A DNA stretch of 64,000 nt from Pseudomonas putida NBRC 14164 (GCF_000412675.1 NC_021505.1:4582501-4646500), one strand, 5' to 3'. Counted from the first letter of the stretch, positions 17,415 through 26,495 are shown. Numbers and translations are program-made. The notes: generated from the letters alone by a model not told the origin.

Positions 17415-18563
17415 TCAAATTCCCAGGAACTGGCACAGCTCCCGCTTCTTGGCCAGGGCATCCTTGCGCCCCAGTTCGATCAGTTCACTGCAATAACTGG
17501 CCTCGAACAGCAGATAGCTCAATACCCCCGCCCCGCTGGTGCGCGTCGCCCCCGGCCCGCGCAGGAACAGGCGCAACGCCGCCGGCAGCTCGCGCCGGTG
17601 CCGGGCGGCGATCTCGTCCAACGGCTGGCTGGGCGCTACCACCAGTACCTCGATCGGCGCCAACCCCAGGCGGCGGGCATCCAGGTGCGCCGGCAACAGC
17701 CGGCTCAAGTGGTTGAGCCGCTGCAGCAGTTCGATGTCGTCTTCCAGGCTATCAATGAACGTGCTGTTGAGCATGTGCCCACCGATCTGCGCCAGGCTGG
17801 GCTGCTGCCCGCTGAACACACGCTGAGTGGGCAACGGCGGCGCTGGCCGCTGCGGGTTGCCGCTGACCCCGACCACCAGCACCCGGCTGGCACCCAGGTG
17901 CAACGCAGGACTGATCGGCGCCGACTGGCGCACCGCGCCATCGCCGTAGAATTCGTCGCCCAGCTGCACCGGGGCAAACAGCAGCGGGATGGCCGCACTG
18001 GCCAGCAGATGGTCGATGGTCAATGGCGTGGGCACGCCGATGCGGCGGTGGCGCAGCCAGGCTTCGATGGTGCCGCGCCCCTGGTAAAAGGTGACCGCCT
18101 GGCCGGACTCGTAGCCAAAGGCGGTGACTGCCACCGCGCGCAACTGCTCGGCTGCCAGGGAATGGCCGATGCCATCAAGGTTCAGGTGTGCCTCCAGCAG
18201 GCTGCGCAACGGGCTGCTGTCCAGCAGCGCCACCGGCGCCTGGCCGCCTAATCCCAACAGGCTGTGGCCGACGAAACGGCTGGCCTGGCGGACGACGCCG
18301 GGCCAGTCACTGCGGATGACCAGGTGGCTGCGAAAGTTCTGCCAGAAGGCGGTCAGCCGCTGAACGGCATCGTTGAAGTGGGTGGCGCCGCTGGCCAGGG
18401 TGACGGCGTTGATGGCACCGGCAGAGGTGCCGACGATGACCGGGAACGGATTGTGTGCGCCGGCGGGCAGCAGCTCGGCGATGCCGGCCAATACGCCGAC
18501 CTGATAGGCGGCGCGGGCGCCGCCGCCAGAAAGGATAAGACCGGTTACAGGGGGTGGGGCCAT
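17415..18563 (-). CDS. Patatin-like phospholipase
   Basis: A 382-residue cytoplasmic protein without signal peptide. It shows the patatin features in order: oxyanion-hole glycine run LILSGGGARAAYQVGVL near the N-terminus, the nucleophile serine in GTSAGAIN at about residue 46, and the catalytic Asp in the DGA box (FYGDGAVRQSAP, about residue 210). This Ser-Asp dyad hydrolyses acyl ester bonds in phospholipids or other lipids. Length fits the bacterial RssA/YjjU-like group. The gene stands alone, convergent with mlaA and upstream of the lpxL-like gene on the same strand behind a BIME. Confidence 0.88.
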   Translation of the reverse strand: MAPPPVTGLILSGGGARAAYQVGVLAGIAELLPAGAHNPFPVIVGTSAGAINAVTLASGATHFNDAVQRLTAFWQNFRSHLVIRSDWPGVVRQASRFVGHSLLGLGGQAPVALLDSSPLRSLLEAHLNLDGIGHSLAAEQLRAVAVTAFGYESGQAVTFYQGRGTIEAWLRHRRIGVPTPLTIDHLLASAAIPLLFAPVQLGDEFYGDGAVRQSAPISPALHLGASRVLVVGVSGNPQRPAPPLPTQRVFSGQQPSLAQIGGHMLNSTFIDSLEDDIELLQRLNHLSRLLPAHLDARRLGLAPIEVLVVAPSQPLDEIAARHRRELPAALRLFLRGPGATRTSGAGVLSYLLFEASYCSELIELGRKDALAKKRELCQFLGI

Positions 18564-18592
18564 CGCTTCCTTCCTGGATCAGCTGTTTTCAG

Positions 18593-18690
18593 GCCCGGCC
18601 TCTTCGCGGGCTTGCCCGCTCCCACAGGTCCGCACTTTGCCAAGGCCTGTAGCGAGCCTGTGGGCGCGGGTAAGCCCGCGAAAGGGCCGG
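18593..18690. repeat. REP pair (BIME), GCGGGC class
   Basis: Left copy CTCTTCGCGGGCTTGCCCGC and right copy GCGCGGGTAAGCCCGCGAAA in opposite orientation, between the lpxL-like and patatin genes. Confidence 0.88.
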
Positions 18691-18706
18691 CACAGGTAAA
18701 GTCAGT

Positions 18707-19642
18707 TCAGCGCTTTTTCTTGTCGTACAGCCGCGGCGCACCCTCGGGCCGCGACTTGAACCGGCGGTGCGCCCACAGGTACTGCTCGGGGCACTCGCGC
18801 AACACACTCTCGACCCACTGGTTGATGCGCAGGCAGTCGGCCTCTTCGCTTTCGCCGGGGAAGTCCGCCAACGGCGGGTGGATGACCAGACGATAGCCGC
18901 TGCCATCCTCCAGGCGCTTCTGGGTGAACGGAATCACCTGTGCCTTGCCCAGCCGGGCGAACTTGGTGGTGGCGGTTACCGTCGCGGCCGGGATGCCGAA
19001 CAGCGGCACGAAAATGCTCTGCTTGGCGCCGTAGTCCTGGTCCGGTGCATACCAGATCGCCCGGCCCGAACGCAGCAGCTTGAGCATGCCACGCACATCC
19101 TCGCGCTCCACCGCCAGCGAGTCGAGGTTATGCCGCTCGCGGCCGCTGCGCTGGATGAAGTCGAACAGCGCGTTGCCGTGCTCGCGGTACATGCCGTCGA
19201 TGGTGTGCTGCTGGCCCAGCAGTGCGGCGCCGATTTCCAGGGTGGTAAAGTGCACAGCCATGAGGATGGCGCCCTGCCCCGCCTGCTGGGCGGCCTGCAG
19301 GTGCTCCAGCCCCTCGATATGGGCCAGGCGCGCCAACCTGGCCTTGGGCCACCACCAGCTCATGGCCATTTCGAAGAAGGCGATACCGGTGGAGGCGAAG
19401 TTGGCCTTGAGCAAACGCCGCCGTTCGTCGACCGACAGCTCCGGGAAGCACAGCTCAAGGTTGCGCGCGGCAATGCGCCGACGTTCGCCGGCAAAGCAAT
19501 ACATCACGGCCCCCAGCGCGGCACCGGTTTTCAACAGGGCCCGGTACGGCAACTGGACCACCAGCCACAGCAGGCCCAGGCCCAGCCACAGGCCCCAGAA
19601 CTTTGGGTGAAGGAAATAGGGACGAAAACGCGGGCGTTCCAT
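18707..19642 (-). CDS. Lipid A late acyltransferase (LpxL/HtrB family)
   Basis: A 311-residue inner-membrane-anchored acyltransferase, the usual length for LpxL/HtrB. One N-terminal hydrophobic helix (FWGLWLGLGLLWLVVQLP) precedes the catalytic domain. The HX4E motif HFTTLE (about residue 131) holds the catalytic His and Glu. A YREHGNALFDFIQRSGRER block and YAPDQDYG follow, all conserved in the family. It transfers a secondary acyl chain (laurate, or 2-hydroxylaurate after further processing, in pseudomonads) from acyl-ACP to Kdo-lipid A. Divergent from minC, with about 110 bp between starts. Confidence 0.9.
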   Translation of the reverse strand: MERPRFRPYFLHPKFWGLWLGLGLLWLVVQLPYRALLKTGAALGAVMYCFAGERRRIAARNLELCFPELSVDERRRLLKANFASTGIAFFEMAMSWWWPKARLARLAHIEGLEHLQAAQQAGQGAILMAVHFTTLEIGAALLGQQHTIDGMYREHGNALFDFIQRSGRERHNLDSLAVEREDVRGMLKLLRSGRAIWYAPDQDYGAKQSIFVPLFGIPAATVTATTKFARLGKAQVIPFTQKRLEDGSGYRLVIHPPLADFPGESEEADCLRINQWVESVLRECPEQYLWAHRRFKSRPEGAPRLYDKKKR

Positions 19643-19753
19643 TGAAGCTTCCGGAAAGACAAAGGCTGCGCATTCTACAACGGATCAGCGTATGTTGCGG
19701 GCAACCGGTGTTCTCGTTATAAATCAGGGCACTTTTTTCGCAACAAGCCGTCT

Positions 19754-20515
19754 ATGCAGACCATGAGCCCAAACCACACATCCGACACCGCCTCCGTGTT
19801 CCAGCTCAAGGGCAGCATGCTCGCCATCACCGTGCTGGAGCTGGCGCGCAATGACCTTGAAGCCCTCGACCGCCAGCTGGCGGCCAAAGTTGCCCAGGCA
19901 CCGAACTTCTTCAGCAATACGCCACTGGTGCTGGCGCTGGACAAACTACCGGCCGGCGAAGGGGCAATCGACCTGCCAGGCTTGATGCGCATCTGCCGCC
20001 ACCATGGCCTGCGTACCCTGGCCATCCGCGCCAACCGCATCGAGGACATCGCCGCCGCCATCGCCATCGACCTGCCGGTGCTACCGCCGTCCGGCGCCCG
20101 CGAGCGGCCGCTGGAACCCGAGCCCGAGGTAGTCAGAAAGCCCGAGCCGGCGCCCGCCCCACCACCGGCGCCCGAGCCCGAGGTGCGGCCGACCCGGATC
20201 ATTACTGCGCCGGTGCGCGGCGGCCAGCAGATCTATGCTCAGGGTGGCGATCTGATCGTTACCGCCTCGGTCAGCCCGGGTGCGGAACTTCTGGCCGATG
20301 GCAACATCCATGTGTACGGCGCCATGCGCGGCCGGGCCCTGGCCGGCATCAAAGGCAATACCAAGGCGCGGATCTTCTGCCAGCAGATGACCGCCGAAAT
20401 GGTCTCCATCGCCGGCCAGTACAAGGTTTGCGAAGACCTGCGCCGCGACCCCCTGTGGGGCACAGGTGTGCAAGTCAGCCTGTCCGGTGATGTGTTGAAC
20501 ATCACCCGTCTTTAA
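19754..20515 (+). CDS. minC: Septum-site determining protein MinC
   Basis: A 253-residue division inhibitor. The N-terminal domain (about 1-110; FQLKGSMLAITVLELARNDL) inhibits FtsZ. A proline/glutamate-rich linker follows (about 120-150; PEPAPAPPPAPEPEV). The C-terminal beta-helix dimerises and binds MinD (RGGQQIYAQGGDLIV, VHVYGAMRGRALAGIKGN-type repeats, ICEDLR-like end). The linker is unusually proline-rich. minD starts about 100 bp downstream and minE follows directly, the standard minCDE order. MinC bound to MinD blocks Z-ring assembly away from midcell. Confidence 0.97.
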   Translation: MQTMSPNHTSDTASVFQLKGSMLAITVLELARNDLEALDRQLAAKVAQAPNFFSNTPLVLALDKLPAGEGAIDLPGLMRICRHHGLRTLAIRANRIEDIAAAIAIDLPVLPPSGARERPLEPEPEVVRKPEPAPAPPPAPEPEVRPTRIITAPVRGGQQIYAQGGDLIVTASVSPGAELLADGNIHVYGAMRGRALAGIKGNTKARIFCQQMTAEMVSIAGQYKVCEDLRRDPLWGTGVQVSLSGDVLNITRL

Positions 20516-20577
20516 CGGATACTTGCCGTCATTTTCAGAGCAACTTTTTTAACTGTTGCCGTTTATTTGCTTTTTGC

Positions 20578-20593
20578 CGGGACACGTGTCCCG
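20578..20593. promoter_or_regulatory. 16-bp perfect palindrome upstream of minD
   Basis: CGGGACACGTGTCCCG lies in the minC-minD gap, about 10 bp upstream of the minD Shine-Dalgarno. It could be an RNA hairpin or a protein-binding site. An A/T-rich stretch with several T-runs precedes it. Its function is unknown. Confidence 0.55.
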
Positions 20594-20616
20594 ACTTATT
20601 TTAGGGGTGAAACACC

Positions 20617-21429
20617 TTGGCCAAGATTCTCGTGGTTACTTCCGGCAAGGGGGGTGTGGGCAAGACCACCACCAGCGCCGCCATTGGTACCGGCCTCGCA
20701 CTGCGTGGCCACAAGACCGTCATCGTCGACTTCGACGTGGGCCTGCGTAACCTCGACCTGATCATGGGCTGCGAGCGCCGCGTGGTGTACGACTTCGTCA
20801 ACGTGGTCAACGAAGAAGCCAACCTGCAGCAGGCCCTGATCAAGGACAAGCGCCTCGAGAACCTGTATGTACTTGCCGCCAGCCAGACCCGCGATAAAGA
20901 TGCGCTGACCCTGGAAGGCGTCGAGAAGGTGCTGATGGCGTTGAAAGAAGATTTCGAGTACGTCATCTGCGACTCCCCGGCCGGTATCGAGAAAGGTGCG
21001 CACCTGGCGATGTACTTCGCCGACGAAGCCATCGTGGTAACCAACCCTGAGGTTTCGTCGGTACGTGACTCGGACCGCATGCTGGGCATTCTGTCGAGCA
21101 AATCGCGCCGCTCCGAAAACGGCGAGGAGCCGATCAAGGAACACCTGCTGATCACTCGCTACAACCCAGAGCGCGTCGTCAACGGCGAGATGCTGAGCAT
21201 CGACGACGTCACCGACATCCTGGCGATCAAGCTCAAGGGCGTAATCCCTGAGTCCCAGGCTGTGCTCAAGGCCTCCAACCAGGGTATCCCGGTCATCCTC
21301 GACGACCAGAGCGATGCTGGCCAGGCGTACAGCGACACCGTCGACCGCCTGCTGGGGAAAGACAAACCCCTGCGTTTTGTTGAAGTGCCGAAGCAAGGAT
21401 TCTTCGCGCGCCTGTTTGGAGGCAAGTAA
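20617..21429 (+). CDS. minD: Septum-site determining ATPase MinD
   Basis: A 270-residue ParA/MinD ATPase. The deviant Walker A box is visible (VVTSGKGGVGKTTTSAAI), as are the switch I region (DFDVGLRNLDLIMG) and Walker B (YVICDSPAGIEKGA). The C-terminal amphipathic membrane-targeting helix is FFARLFGGK. The start codon is TTG at 20617, supported by AGGGGTGA 6 bp upstream and by the conserved N-terminus MAKILVVTSGKGG; no ATG is available. MinD recruits MinC to the membrane and is released by MinE, giving pole-to-pole control of FtsZ. Confidence 0.97.
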   Translation: MAKILVVTSGKGGVGKTTTSAAIGTGLALRGHKTVIVDFDVGLRNLDLIMGCERRVVYDFVNVVNEEANLQQALIKDKRLENLYVLAASQTRDKDALTLEGVEKVLMALKEDFEYVICDSPAGIEKGAHLAMYFADEAIVVTNPEVSSVRDSDRMLGILSSKSRRSENGEEPIKEHLLITRYNPERVVNGEMLSIDDVTDILAIKLKGVIPESQAVLKASNQGIPVILDDQSDAGQAYSDTVDRLLGKDKPLRFVEVPKQGFFARLFGGK

Positions 21430-21432
21430 ACC

Positions 21433-21687
21433 ATGAACCTTTTTGACTTCTTTCGTGGCAGACAGAAACAGACCAGCGCGTCGGTAGCGAAAGAGCGTCT
21501 ACAGATCATCGTGGCGCACGAGCGCGGCCAACGCAGCGAGCCGGACTACCTGCCGGCGCTGCAGAAAGAACTGCTGGAAGTGATCCGCAAGTATGTGAAC
21601 ATCGGCAACGATGACGTGCATATCGAGCTGGAAAACCAGGGCAGCTGCTCGATTCTGGAGCTGAACATTACCCTGCCGGATCGCTGA
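21433..21687 (+). CDS. minE: Cell division topological specificity factor MinE
   Basis: An 84-residue protein starting 3 bp after the minD stop. The N-terminal MinD-binding and membrane segment MNLFDFFRGRQKQTSASVAKERLQ is cut here to its first part MNLFDFFRGRQ, followed by a helix and then the dimerising beta domain (VHIELENQGSCSILELNITL). It stimulates MinD ATPase and restricts MinCD inhibition to the poles. It is the last gene of the min operon; a strong REP-type hairpin with a T-run follows. Confidence 0.97.
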   Translation: MNLFDFFRGRQKQTSASVAKERLQIIVAHERGQRSEPDYLPALQKELLEVIRKYVNIGNDDVHIELENQGSCSILELNITLPDR

Positions 21688-21701
21688 TCTGGCTGAAAGC
21701 C

Positions 21702-21813
21702 GGGGCTGCTTTGCAGCCCATTCGCGGCACAAGGCCGCTCCTGCAAGGGATCGCGTTCCCCTGTAGGAGCGGCCTTGTGCCGCGAATGGGCCGCAGAGCG
21801 GCCCCGCTTTTTT
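21702..21813 (+). repeat. BIME of the GCGGCACAAGGCCGC class, possible min operon terminator
   Basis: Arms GCCCATTCGCGGCACAAGGC and its complement form a long hairpin, flanked by outer arms GGGGC and GCCCC. GCTTTTTT follows directly, so it can also terminate minCDE transcription. The core sequence differs from the two other REP classes in this window. Confidence 0.85.
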
Positions 21814-21838
21814 CTCCCGATTTAACAGAGAACACGCA

Positions 21839-22474
21839 ATGCCGCTGTCCAAAATCCAGATCCTGCACGAAGACGCCGCCATCCTGGTGATCAACAAACC
21901 GACCCTGCTGCTGTCGGTGCCTGGCCGCGCCGAGGACAACAAGGACTGCCTGATCACCCGCCTGCAGGAAAACGGCTACCCTGACGCGCTGATCGTGCAC
22001 CGTCTGGACTGGGAAACCTCCGGCATCATCCTGCTGGCCCGCGATGCCGACAGCCACCGCGAGCTGTCGCGCCAGTTCCACGACCGCGAAACCGAAAAAG
22101 CATACACCGCACTATGCTGGGGCCAACCGGCACTGGACAGCGGCAGCATCGACCTGCCGCTGCGCTACGACCCGCCAACCAAGCCACGCCATGTGGTGGA
22201 CCACGAGCAGGGCAAGCATGCGCTGACGTTCTGGCGCATCGTCGAGCGCTGCGGCGACCACTGCCGGGTAGAACTGACGCCCATCACCGGGCGCTCGCAC
22301 CAGTTGCGCGTGCACATGCTGTCGATCGGCCACCCGCTGCTGGGTGACCGGCTGTATGCCAACCCCGAAGCGCTGGCGGCGCACGAGCGGCTTTGCCTGC
22401 ATGCATCCATGCTGAGCTTTACCCACCCGGTGTCCGGGGAGCGGTTGAAGTTCGAGTGCCCTGCGCCCTTCTGA
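21839..22474 (+). CDS. rluA: RluA-type 23S rRNA/tRNA pseudouridine synthase
   Basis: A 211-residue pseudouridine synthase, close to the 219 residues of E. coli RluA. The catalytic motif HRLDWETSGI contains the nucleophilic Asp at about residue 62. The preceding DAAILVINKP and the later TGRSHQLRVHMLSIGHPLLGD (TGRxHQLR box) are RluA-family signatures. There is no S4 domain, which distinguishes it from RluC/RluD. RluA isomerises U746 of 23S rRNA and U32 of some tRNAs. It is flanked on both sides by BIMEs and appears monocistronic. Confidence 0.9.
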   Translation: MPLSKIQILHEDAAILVINKPTLLLSVPGRAEDNKDCLITRLQENGYPDALIVHRLDWETSGIILLARDADSHRELSRQFHDRETEKAYTALCWGQPALDSGSIDLPLRYDPPTKPRHVVDHEQGKHALTFWRIVERCGDHCRVELTPITGRSHQLRVHMLSIGHPLLGDRLYANPEALAAHERLCLHASMLSFTHPVSGERLKFECPAPF

Positions 22475-22489
22475 TTTTCGGCTGGCAGC

Positions 22490-22585
22490 CCCGGCCTCTT
22501 CGCGGGCTCGCCCGCTCCCACAGGGATGACACTGCACTGGAAATGTGTGCGGTACCTGTGGGAGCGGGCAAGCCCGCGAAGAGGC
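22490..22585. repeat. REP pair (BIME), GCGGGC class
   Basis: Left copy CTTCGCGGGCTCGCCCGCTC and right copy GAGCGGGCAAGCCCGCGAAG in inverted orientation, between rluA and the aminopeptidase gene. Confidence 0.9.
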
Positions 22586-22643
22586 AGACACAAATTGTCG
22601 ACATTGTGCGTTAAACTCGCGCCACTGCTGTCTGGAGTGAGCT

Positions 22644-23933
22644 ATGCGCGACGAACTGAATTCTGGCCTTATCGATTTCCTCAAGGCCTCCCCCACGCCC
22701 TTCCATGCCACCGCCAGCCTGGCCCAGCGCCTGGAAGCTGCCGGCTACCAGCGCCTGGACGAGCGTGACAGCTGGACCATTGCGCTGGGCGGCCGCTACT
22801 ACGTCACCCGCAACGACTCGTCGATCATCGCCATCAAACTGGGCAAGCAGGAACCGTTGCTGAACGGTATCCGCATGGTCGGTGCCCATACCGACAGCCC
22901 GTGCCTGCGGGTCAAGCCGCAGCCCGAGCTGCAGCGCCACGGCTTCCTGCAACTGGGTGTGGAAGTGTATGGCGGCGCCCTGCTGGCGCCCTGGTTCGAC
23001 CGCGACCTGTCCCTGGCCGGCCGCGTTACCTATCGCCGTGACGGCAAGGTAGAAAGCCAGCTGATCGACTTCAAACTGCCGATCGCGATCATTCCCAACC
23101 TGGCCATCCACCTGAACCGCACCGCCAATGAAGGCTGGGCGATCAACCCGCAGAACGAGCTGCCGCCCATCCTGGCCCAAGTCGCGGGTGACGATCGCAT
23201 CGACTTCCGCGCCCTGCTTACCGAGCAGCTGGCCCGCGAGCATGAGCTGATCGCCGACGTGGTGCTGGATTACGAACTGAGCTTCTACGATACCCAAGGC
23301 GCCGCGCTGGTCGGCCTGAACGGCGACTTTATCGCCGGGGCCCGCCTGGACAACCTGCTGTCGTGCTACGCCGGCCTGCAAGCCCTGCTGGCCGCCGACA
23401 GCGACGAAACCAGCGTGCTGGTGTGCAACGACCACGAGGAAGTCGGCAGCAGCTCCGCCTGCGGCGCCGACGGCCCAATGCTGGAGCAGACCCTGCAGCG
23501 CCTGCTGCCCAATGGCGACGCTTACGTGCGCACCATCCAGCGCTCGCTGATGGTGTCGGCCGACAATGCCCACGGTGTGCACCCCAACTACGCCGACAAG
23601 CACGACGGCAACCACGGGCCCAAGCTTAACGCCGGGCCGGTGATCAAGGTGAACAACAACCAGCGCTACGCCACCAACAGCGAAACCGCCGGTTTCTTCC
23701 GCCACCTGTGCATGGCCGAGGAAGTGCCGGTGCAAAGCTTTGTGGTACGCAGCGACATGGGCTGTGGCTCGACCATCGGCCCGATTACCGCCAGCCACCT
23801 GGGGGTGCGCACGGTGGATATCGGCTTGCCGACCTTTGCCATGCACTCCATTCGCGAGCTGTGCGGCAGCCACGACCTGGCGCACCTGGTGAAGGTGCTG
23901 ACTGCCTTCTACCGTAGCCGCGAGCTGCCTTGA
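22644..23933 (+). CDS. apeB: M18-family aspartyl aminopeptidase-like metallopeptidase
   Basis: A 429-residue cytosolic peptidase of the usual M18 length. Metal-ligand motifs are visible: GAHTDSPCLRVKP (His and the adjacent Asp), GARLDNLLSCYAG (Asp), CNDHEEVGSSS (Glu pair), and SADNAHGVHPNYADKH with a C-terminal MHSIRELCG near the last His. These residues bind the di-zinc centre of M18 enzymes, which remove N-terminal acidic residues and assemble into dodecamers. ATG at 22644 has GGAG 7 bp upstream. It stands alone between two BIMEs. Confidence 0.92.
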   Translation: MRDELNSGLIDFLKASPTPFHATASLAQRLEAAGYQRLDERDSWTIALGGRYYVTRNDSSIIAIKLGKQEPLLNGIRMVGAHTDSPCLRVKPQPELQRHGFLQLGVEVYGGALLAPWFDRDLSLAGRVTYRRDGKVESQLIDFKLPIAIIPNLAIHLNRTANEGWAINPQNELPPILAQVAGDDRIDFRALLTEQLAREHELIADVVLDYELSFYDTQGAALVGLNGDFIAGARLDNLLSCYAGLQALLAADSDETSVLVCNDHEEVGSSSACGADGPMLEQTLQRLLPNGDAYVRTIQRSLMVSADNAHGVHPNYADKHDGNHGPKLNAGPVIKVNNNQRYATNSETAGFFRHLCMAEEVPVQSFVVRSDMGCGSTIGPITASHLGVRTVDIGLPTFAMHSIRELCGSHDLAHLVKVLTAFYRSRELP

Positions 23934-23940
23934 TGTAAGC

Positions 23941-24050
23941 AGGCCCGGCCTCTTCGCGGGCTCGCCCGCTCCCACAGGGACCGCACAACCTTCGGGAACT
24001 GCGCTGACCCTGTGGGAGCGGGCAAGCCCGCGAAGAGGCCGGGCCTGCTC
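23941..24050. repeat. REP pair (BIME), GCGGGC class
   Basis: AGGCCCGGCCTCTTCGCGGG at the left mirrors the right end CCCGCGAAGAGGCCGGGCCT. The inner arms run through CTCGCCCGCTCCCACAGG. It lies directly after the aminopeptidase stop. Confidence 0.92.
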
Positions 24051-24121
24051 AAGGTCAATCCCGCTTCGCTTGCCAAGCGCTATGCTTGTTACATGGCCCC
24101 ACTGCAAAAGGATTGCTGTCC

Positions 24122-24289
24122 ATGTCCCCGTTTCTGTCACTGTTCGTGCCGGTGTTCCTGTTCCTGATGCTGCTGACCATCGGCTTCAGCATGCGCGAGC
24201 GCAATATCGGTGTGCTGATGATGTGGATCGGCACCTTGGGCATCTTCGGCCTCACCTGCTGGAAGATCCTCGAGAAACTGCCGACATAA
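24122..24289 (+). CDS. Small hydrophobic protein (55 residues), function unknown
   Basis: Starts at the ATG 24122 (MSPFLSLFVPVFLFLMLLTI), about 9 bp after AAAGGA. Two hydrophobic stretches (about 3-20 and 31-47, with MRERNIG between) suggest a two-helix inner-membrane peptide. It sits 45 bp upstream of the mscS-like gene on the same strand and may be cotranscribed with it. Codon use and a good Shine-Dalgarno support it as real, but no family is recognised. Confidence 0.6.
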   Translation: MSPFLSLFVPVFLFLMLLTIGFSMRERNIGVLMMWIGTLGIFGLTCWKILEKLPT

Positions 24290-24333
24290 ACCTCTACACT
24301 CGGTCAATCGTTTGACCTGAGGTAGATTTACCC

Positions 24334-26487
24334 GTGCCTGCCCTCCTGCGTTACCTGTTCCTTCTCTTGCTGTTGTTCATCACTCCGGTACAGGCAGCGG
24401 GCCTGCCCGGCCTGCTGGGCGGCAGTGCGCCCGCGCAACCGGAGGCCACCGAGCCACTGGGCAAGTCGCTGGACGAAGTGATCAAGAACCTGGAAAACGA
24501 CCAGCAGCGGGCCAAGCTGCTGGCCGACCTGAAAAAGCTGCGCGACGCCACCAAGCAATCACAACCCAGCGTGGAACAGGGTGTGCTCGGCCTGATCGGC
24601 GGCGCCCTGCACGACCTCGAAAAACAGTTCAGCGGCGAGGCCAGCCCTTTCCACCGCTGGTCTACGGAAATCGAACAAGCCCAGGCCGAACTGACCGAAC
24701 TGGTGGTGCCGGTGCACCAGTGGCCGGCGATCCTGTTCGGCTTTGCCGCCGTCATTGCCGTGTGGAGCGTGCTGGCCTACGCCTTCAACTGGGTCGGCCA
24801 CCGGATACGCCTGCGCTTTGGCCTGAGCGAAGAACTGCCCCAACACCCGCGTACCTGGGACCTGGTGCGCTTTGCCCTGCGCAAGCTCGGCCCGTGGTTG
24901 GTGGCGCTGGTGTTCACCGTGTACCTGAGCTTTGTGCTGCCGCCGTCGCTGGGTAAGTCGCTGGCCATGGTGCTGGCCTACGCGCTGGTCGTCGGCACCT
25001 GCTTCTCGGCCATCTGCGTAATCGCCTTCTCGCTGCTCGACGGCCCGCACCGCCACCGCGCCCTGCACATTTTGCGGCACCAGGCATTCCGCCCGCTGTG
25101 GCTGATCGGCAGCTTCGCAGCGTTTGGCGAGGCCATGAGCGACCCGCGCATGCTGGTCGCACTGGGGACCCACCTGGCCCATGCCTTGGCGACCCTGGCC
25201 AACGTCATCGCCGCGCTGTGCACCGGGCTGTTCATTCTGCGCTTCCGCCGCCCGATCGCCCACCTGATCCGCAACCAGCCGCTGGCGCGACGCCTGACCC
25301 GCCGCACCCTCAGCGACACCATCGAGATCCTCGGCAGCTTCTGGTTCATCCCGGCGTTGATCCTGGTGGCCATTTCGCTGTTCGCCACCTTCGTCTCGGC
25401 CGGCGACACCAGCACCGCCCTGCGTCAGTCGCTGATGTGTACCGTGCTGGTGGTGGTGTGCATGGTGCTCAACGGGCTGGTACGCCGCCACGCCGCCAAC
25501 CCCAAACGCGCCAACAAGCGGCAGGCCGTGTACGCCGAACGCCTGCGCAACTTCGGCTACCTGCTGGTGCACCTGTTCATCTGGCTGGTGTTCATCGAAC
25601 TGGGCCTGCGGGTGTGGGGCCTGTCGATGATCAGCTTCGCCGAGGGCGACGGCCACGAAGTCAGCCTGCGCCTGATGGGCCTGGCCGGCACGCTGATCGT
25701 CGCCTGGCTGGTGTGGATCCTTGCCGACACCGCCGTGCACCACGCCCTGGTGCGCTCGCGCCGGGGCCTGGCCAACGCCCGCGCACAAACCATGATGCCG
25801 TTGATCCGCAACGTGCTGTTCGTGGTGATCTTCATCATTGCGGTGATCGTCGCCCTGGCCAACATGGGCATGAACGTCACCCCGCTGCTGGCCGGTGCCG
25901 GTGTGATCGGCCTGGCCATCGGCTTTGGCGCGCAATCGCTGGTGGCCGACCTGATCACCGGGTTGTTCATCATCATCGAAGACTCGCTGGCCATCGACGA
26001 CTACGTGGATGTGGGCGGGCACCTGGGCACGGTGGAGGGGCTGACCATCCGTACCGTACGCCTGCGGGACATCGACGGCATCGTGCACACCATCCCGTTC
26101 AGCGAGATCAAGAGCATCAAGAACTACTCGCGGGAGTTCGGCTACGCCATCTTCCGTGTGGCCGTCCCGCACAACATGAACATCGACCAGGCGATCACGC
26201 TGGTTCGCGAGGTGGGGCAGAAGCTGCGTAATGACCCATTGATGCGCCGCAACATCTGGTCACCGCTGGAGCTGCAGGGGGTGGAGAGTTTCGAGTCGGG
26301 GTCGGCGATCTTGCGGGCCCGGTTCAAGACCGCGCCGATCAAGCAGTGGGAAGTGTCGCGGGCGTTCAACCTGGCATTGAAGCGGCAACTTGATGAAGCA
26401 GGCCTGGACCTGGCGACGCCGCGGTTGTCGGTACAGGTGGTGACTGCTGGTGGAGGTGGGATAGCGGAATCCGGTTCCTCCAGTTAG
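24334..26487 (+). CDS. Large MscS-family mechanosensitive channel (YbiO-like)
   Basis: A 717-residue protein beginning at GTG (TGAGGT about 10 bp upstream) with a signal peptide (LLRYLFLLLLLFITPVQAAG). A periplasmic helical region (about 40-130) is followed by roughly ten membrane helices, and then the MscS core near the C-terminus. The pore helix LLAGAGVIGLAIGFGAQSLVADLITGLFII is recognisable by its AGAGVIGLAIGFGAQ segment, followed by the beta domain (EDSLAIDDYVDVGGHLGTVE) and the TVRLRDIDGIVHTIPFSEI block. Such large channels open on hypo-osmotic shock. Length and layout fit E. coli YbiO (741 residues). Confidence 0.9.
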   Translation: MPALLRYLFLLLLLFITPVQAAGLPGLLGGSAPAQPEATEPLGKSLDEVIKNLENDQQRAKLLADLKKLRDATKQSQPSVEQGVLGLIGGALHDLEKQFSGEASPFHRWSTEIEQAQAELTELVVPVHQWPAILFGFAAVIAVWSVLAYAFNWVGHRIRLRFGLSEELPQHPRTWDLVRFALRKLGPWLVALVFTVYLSFVLPPSLGKSLAMVLAYALVVGTCFSAICVIAFSLLDGPHRHRALHILRHQAFRPLWLIGSFAAFGEAMSDPRMLVALGTHLAHALATLANVIAALCTGLFILRFRRPIAHLIRNQPLARRLTRRTLSDTIEILGSFWFIPALILVAISLFATFVSAGDTSTALRQSLMCTVLVVVCMVLNGLVRRHAANPKRANKRQAVYAERLRNFGYLLVHLFIWLVFIELGLRVWGLSMISFAEGDGHEVSLRLMGLAGTLIVAWLVWILADTAVHHALVRSRRGLANARAQTMMPLIRNVLFVVIFIIAVIVALANMGMNVTPLLAGAGVIGLAIGFGAQSLVADLITGLFIIIEDSLAIDDYVDVGGHLGTVEGLTIRTVRLRDIDGIVHTIPFSEIKSIKNYSREFGYAIFRVAVPHNMNIDQAITLVREVGQKLRNDPLMRRNIWSPLELQGVESFESGSAILRARFKTAPIKQWEVSRAFNLALKRQLDEAGLDLATPRLSVQVVTAGGGGIAESGSSS

Positions 26488-26495
26488 GTCCCTGT

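Noticed and set aside
22611..24140. Long open frame opposite the M18 aminopeptidase
   Set aside because: Shadow of a strongly conserved gene; it runs through two REP elements and has no start signal.
24559..26172. Long open frame opposite the MscS-like gene
   Set aside because: Composition is typical of an antisense shadow and the plus-strand protein is clearly real.
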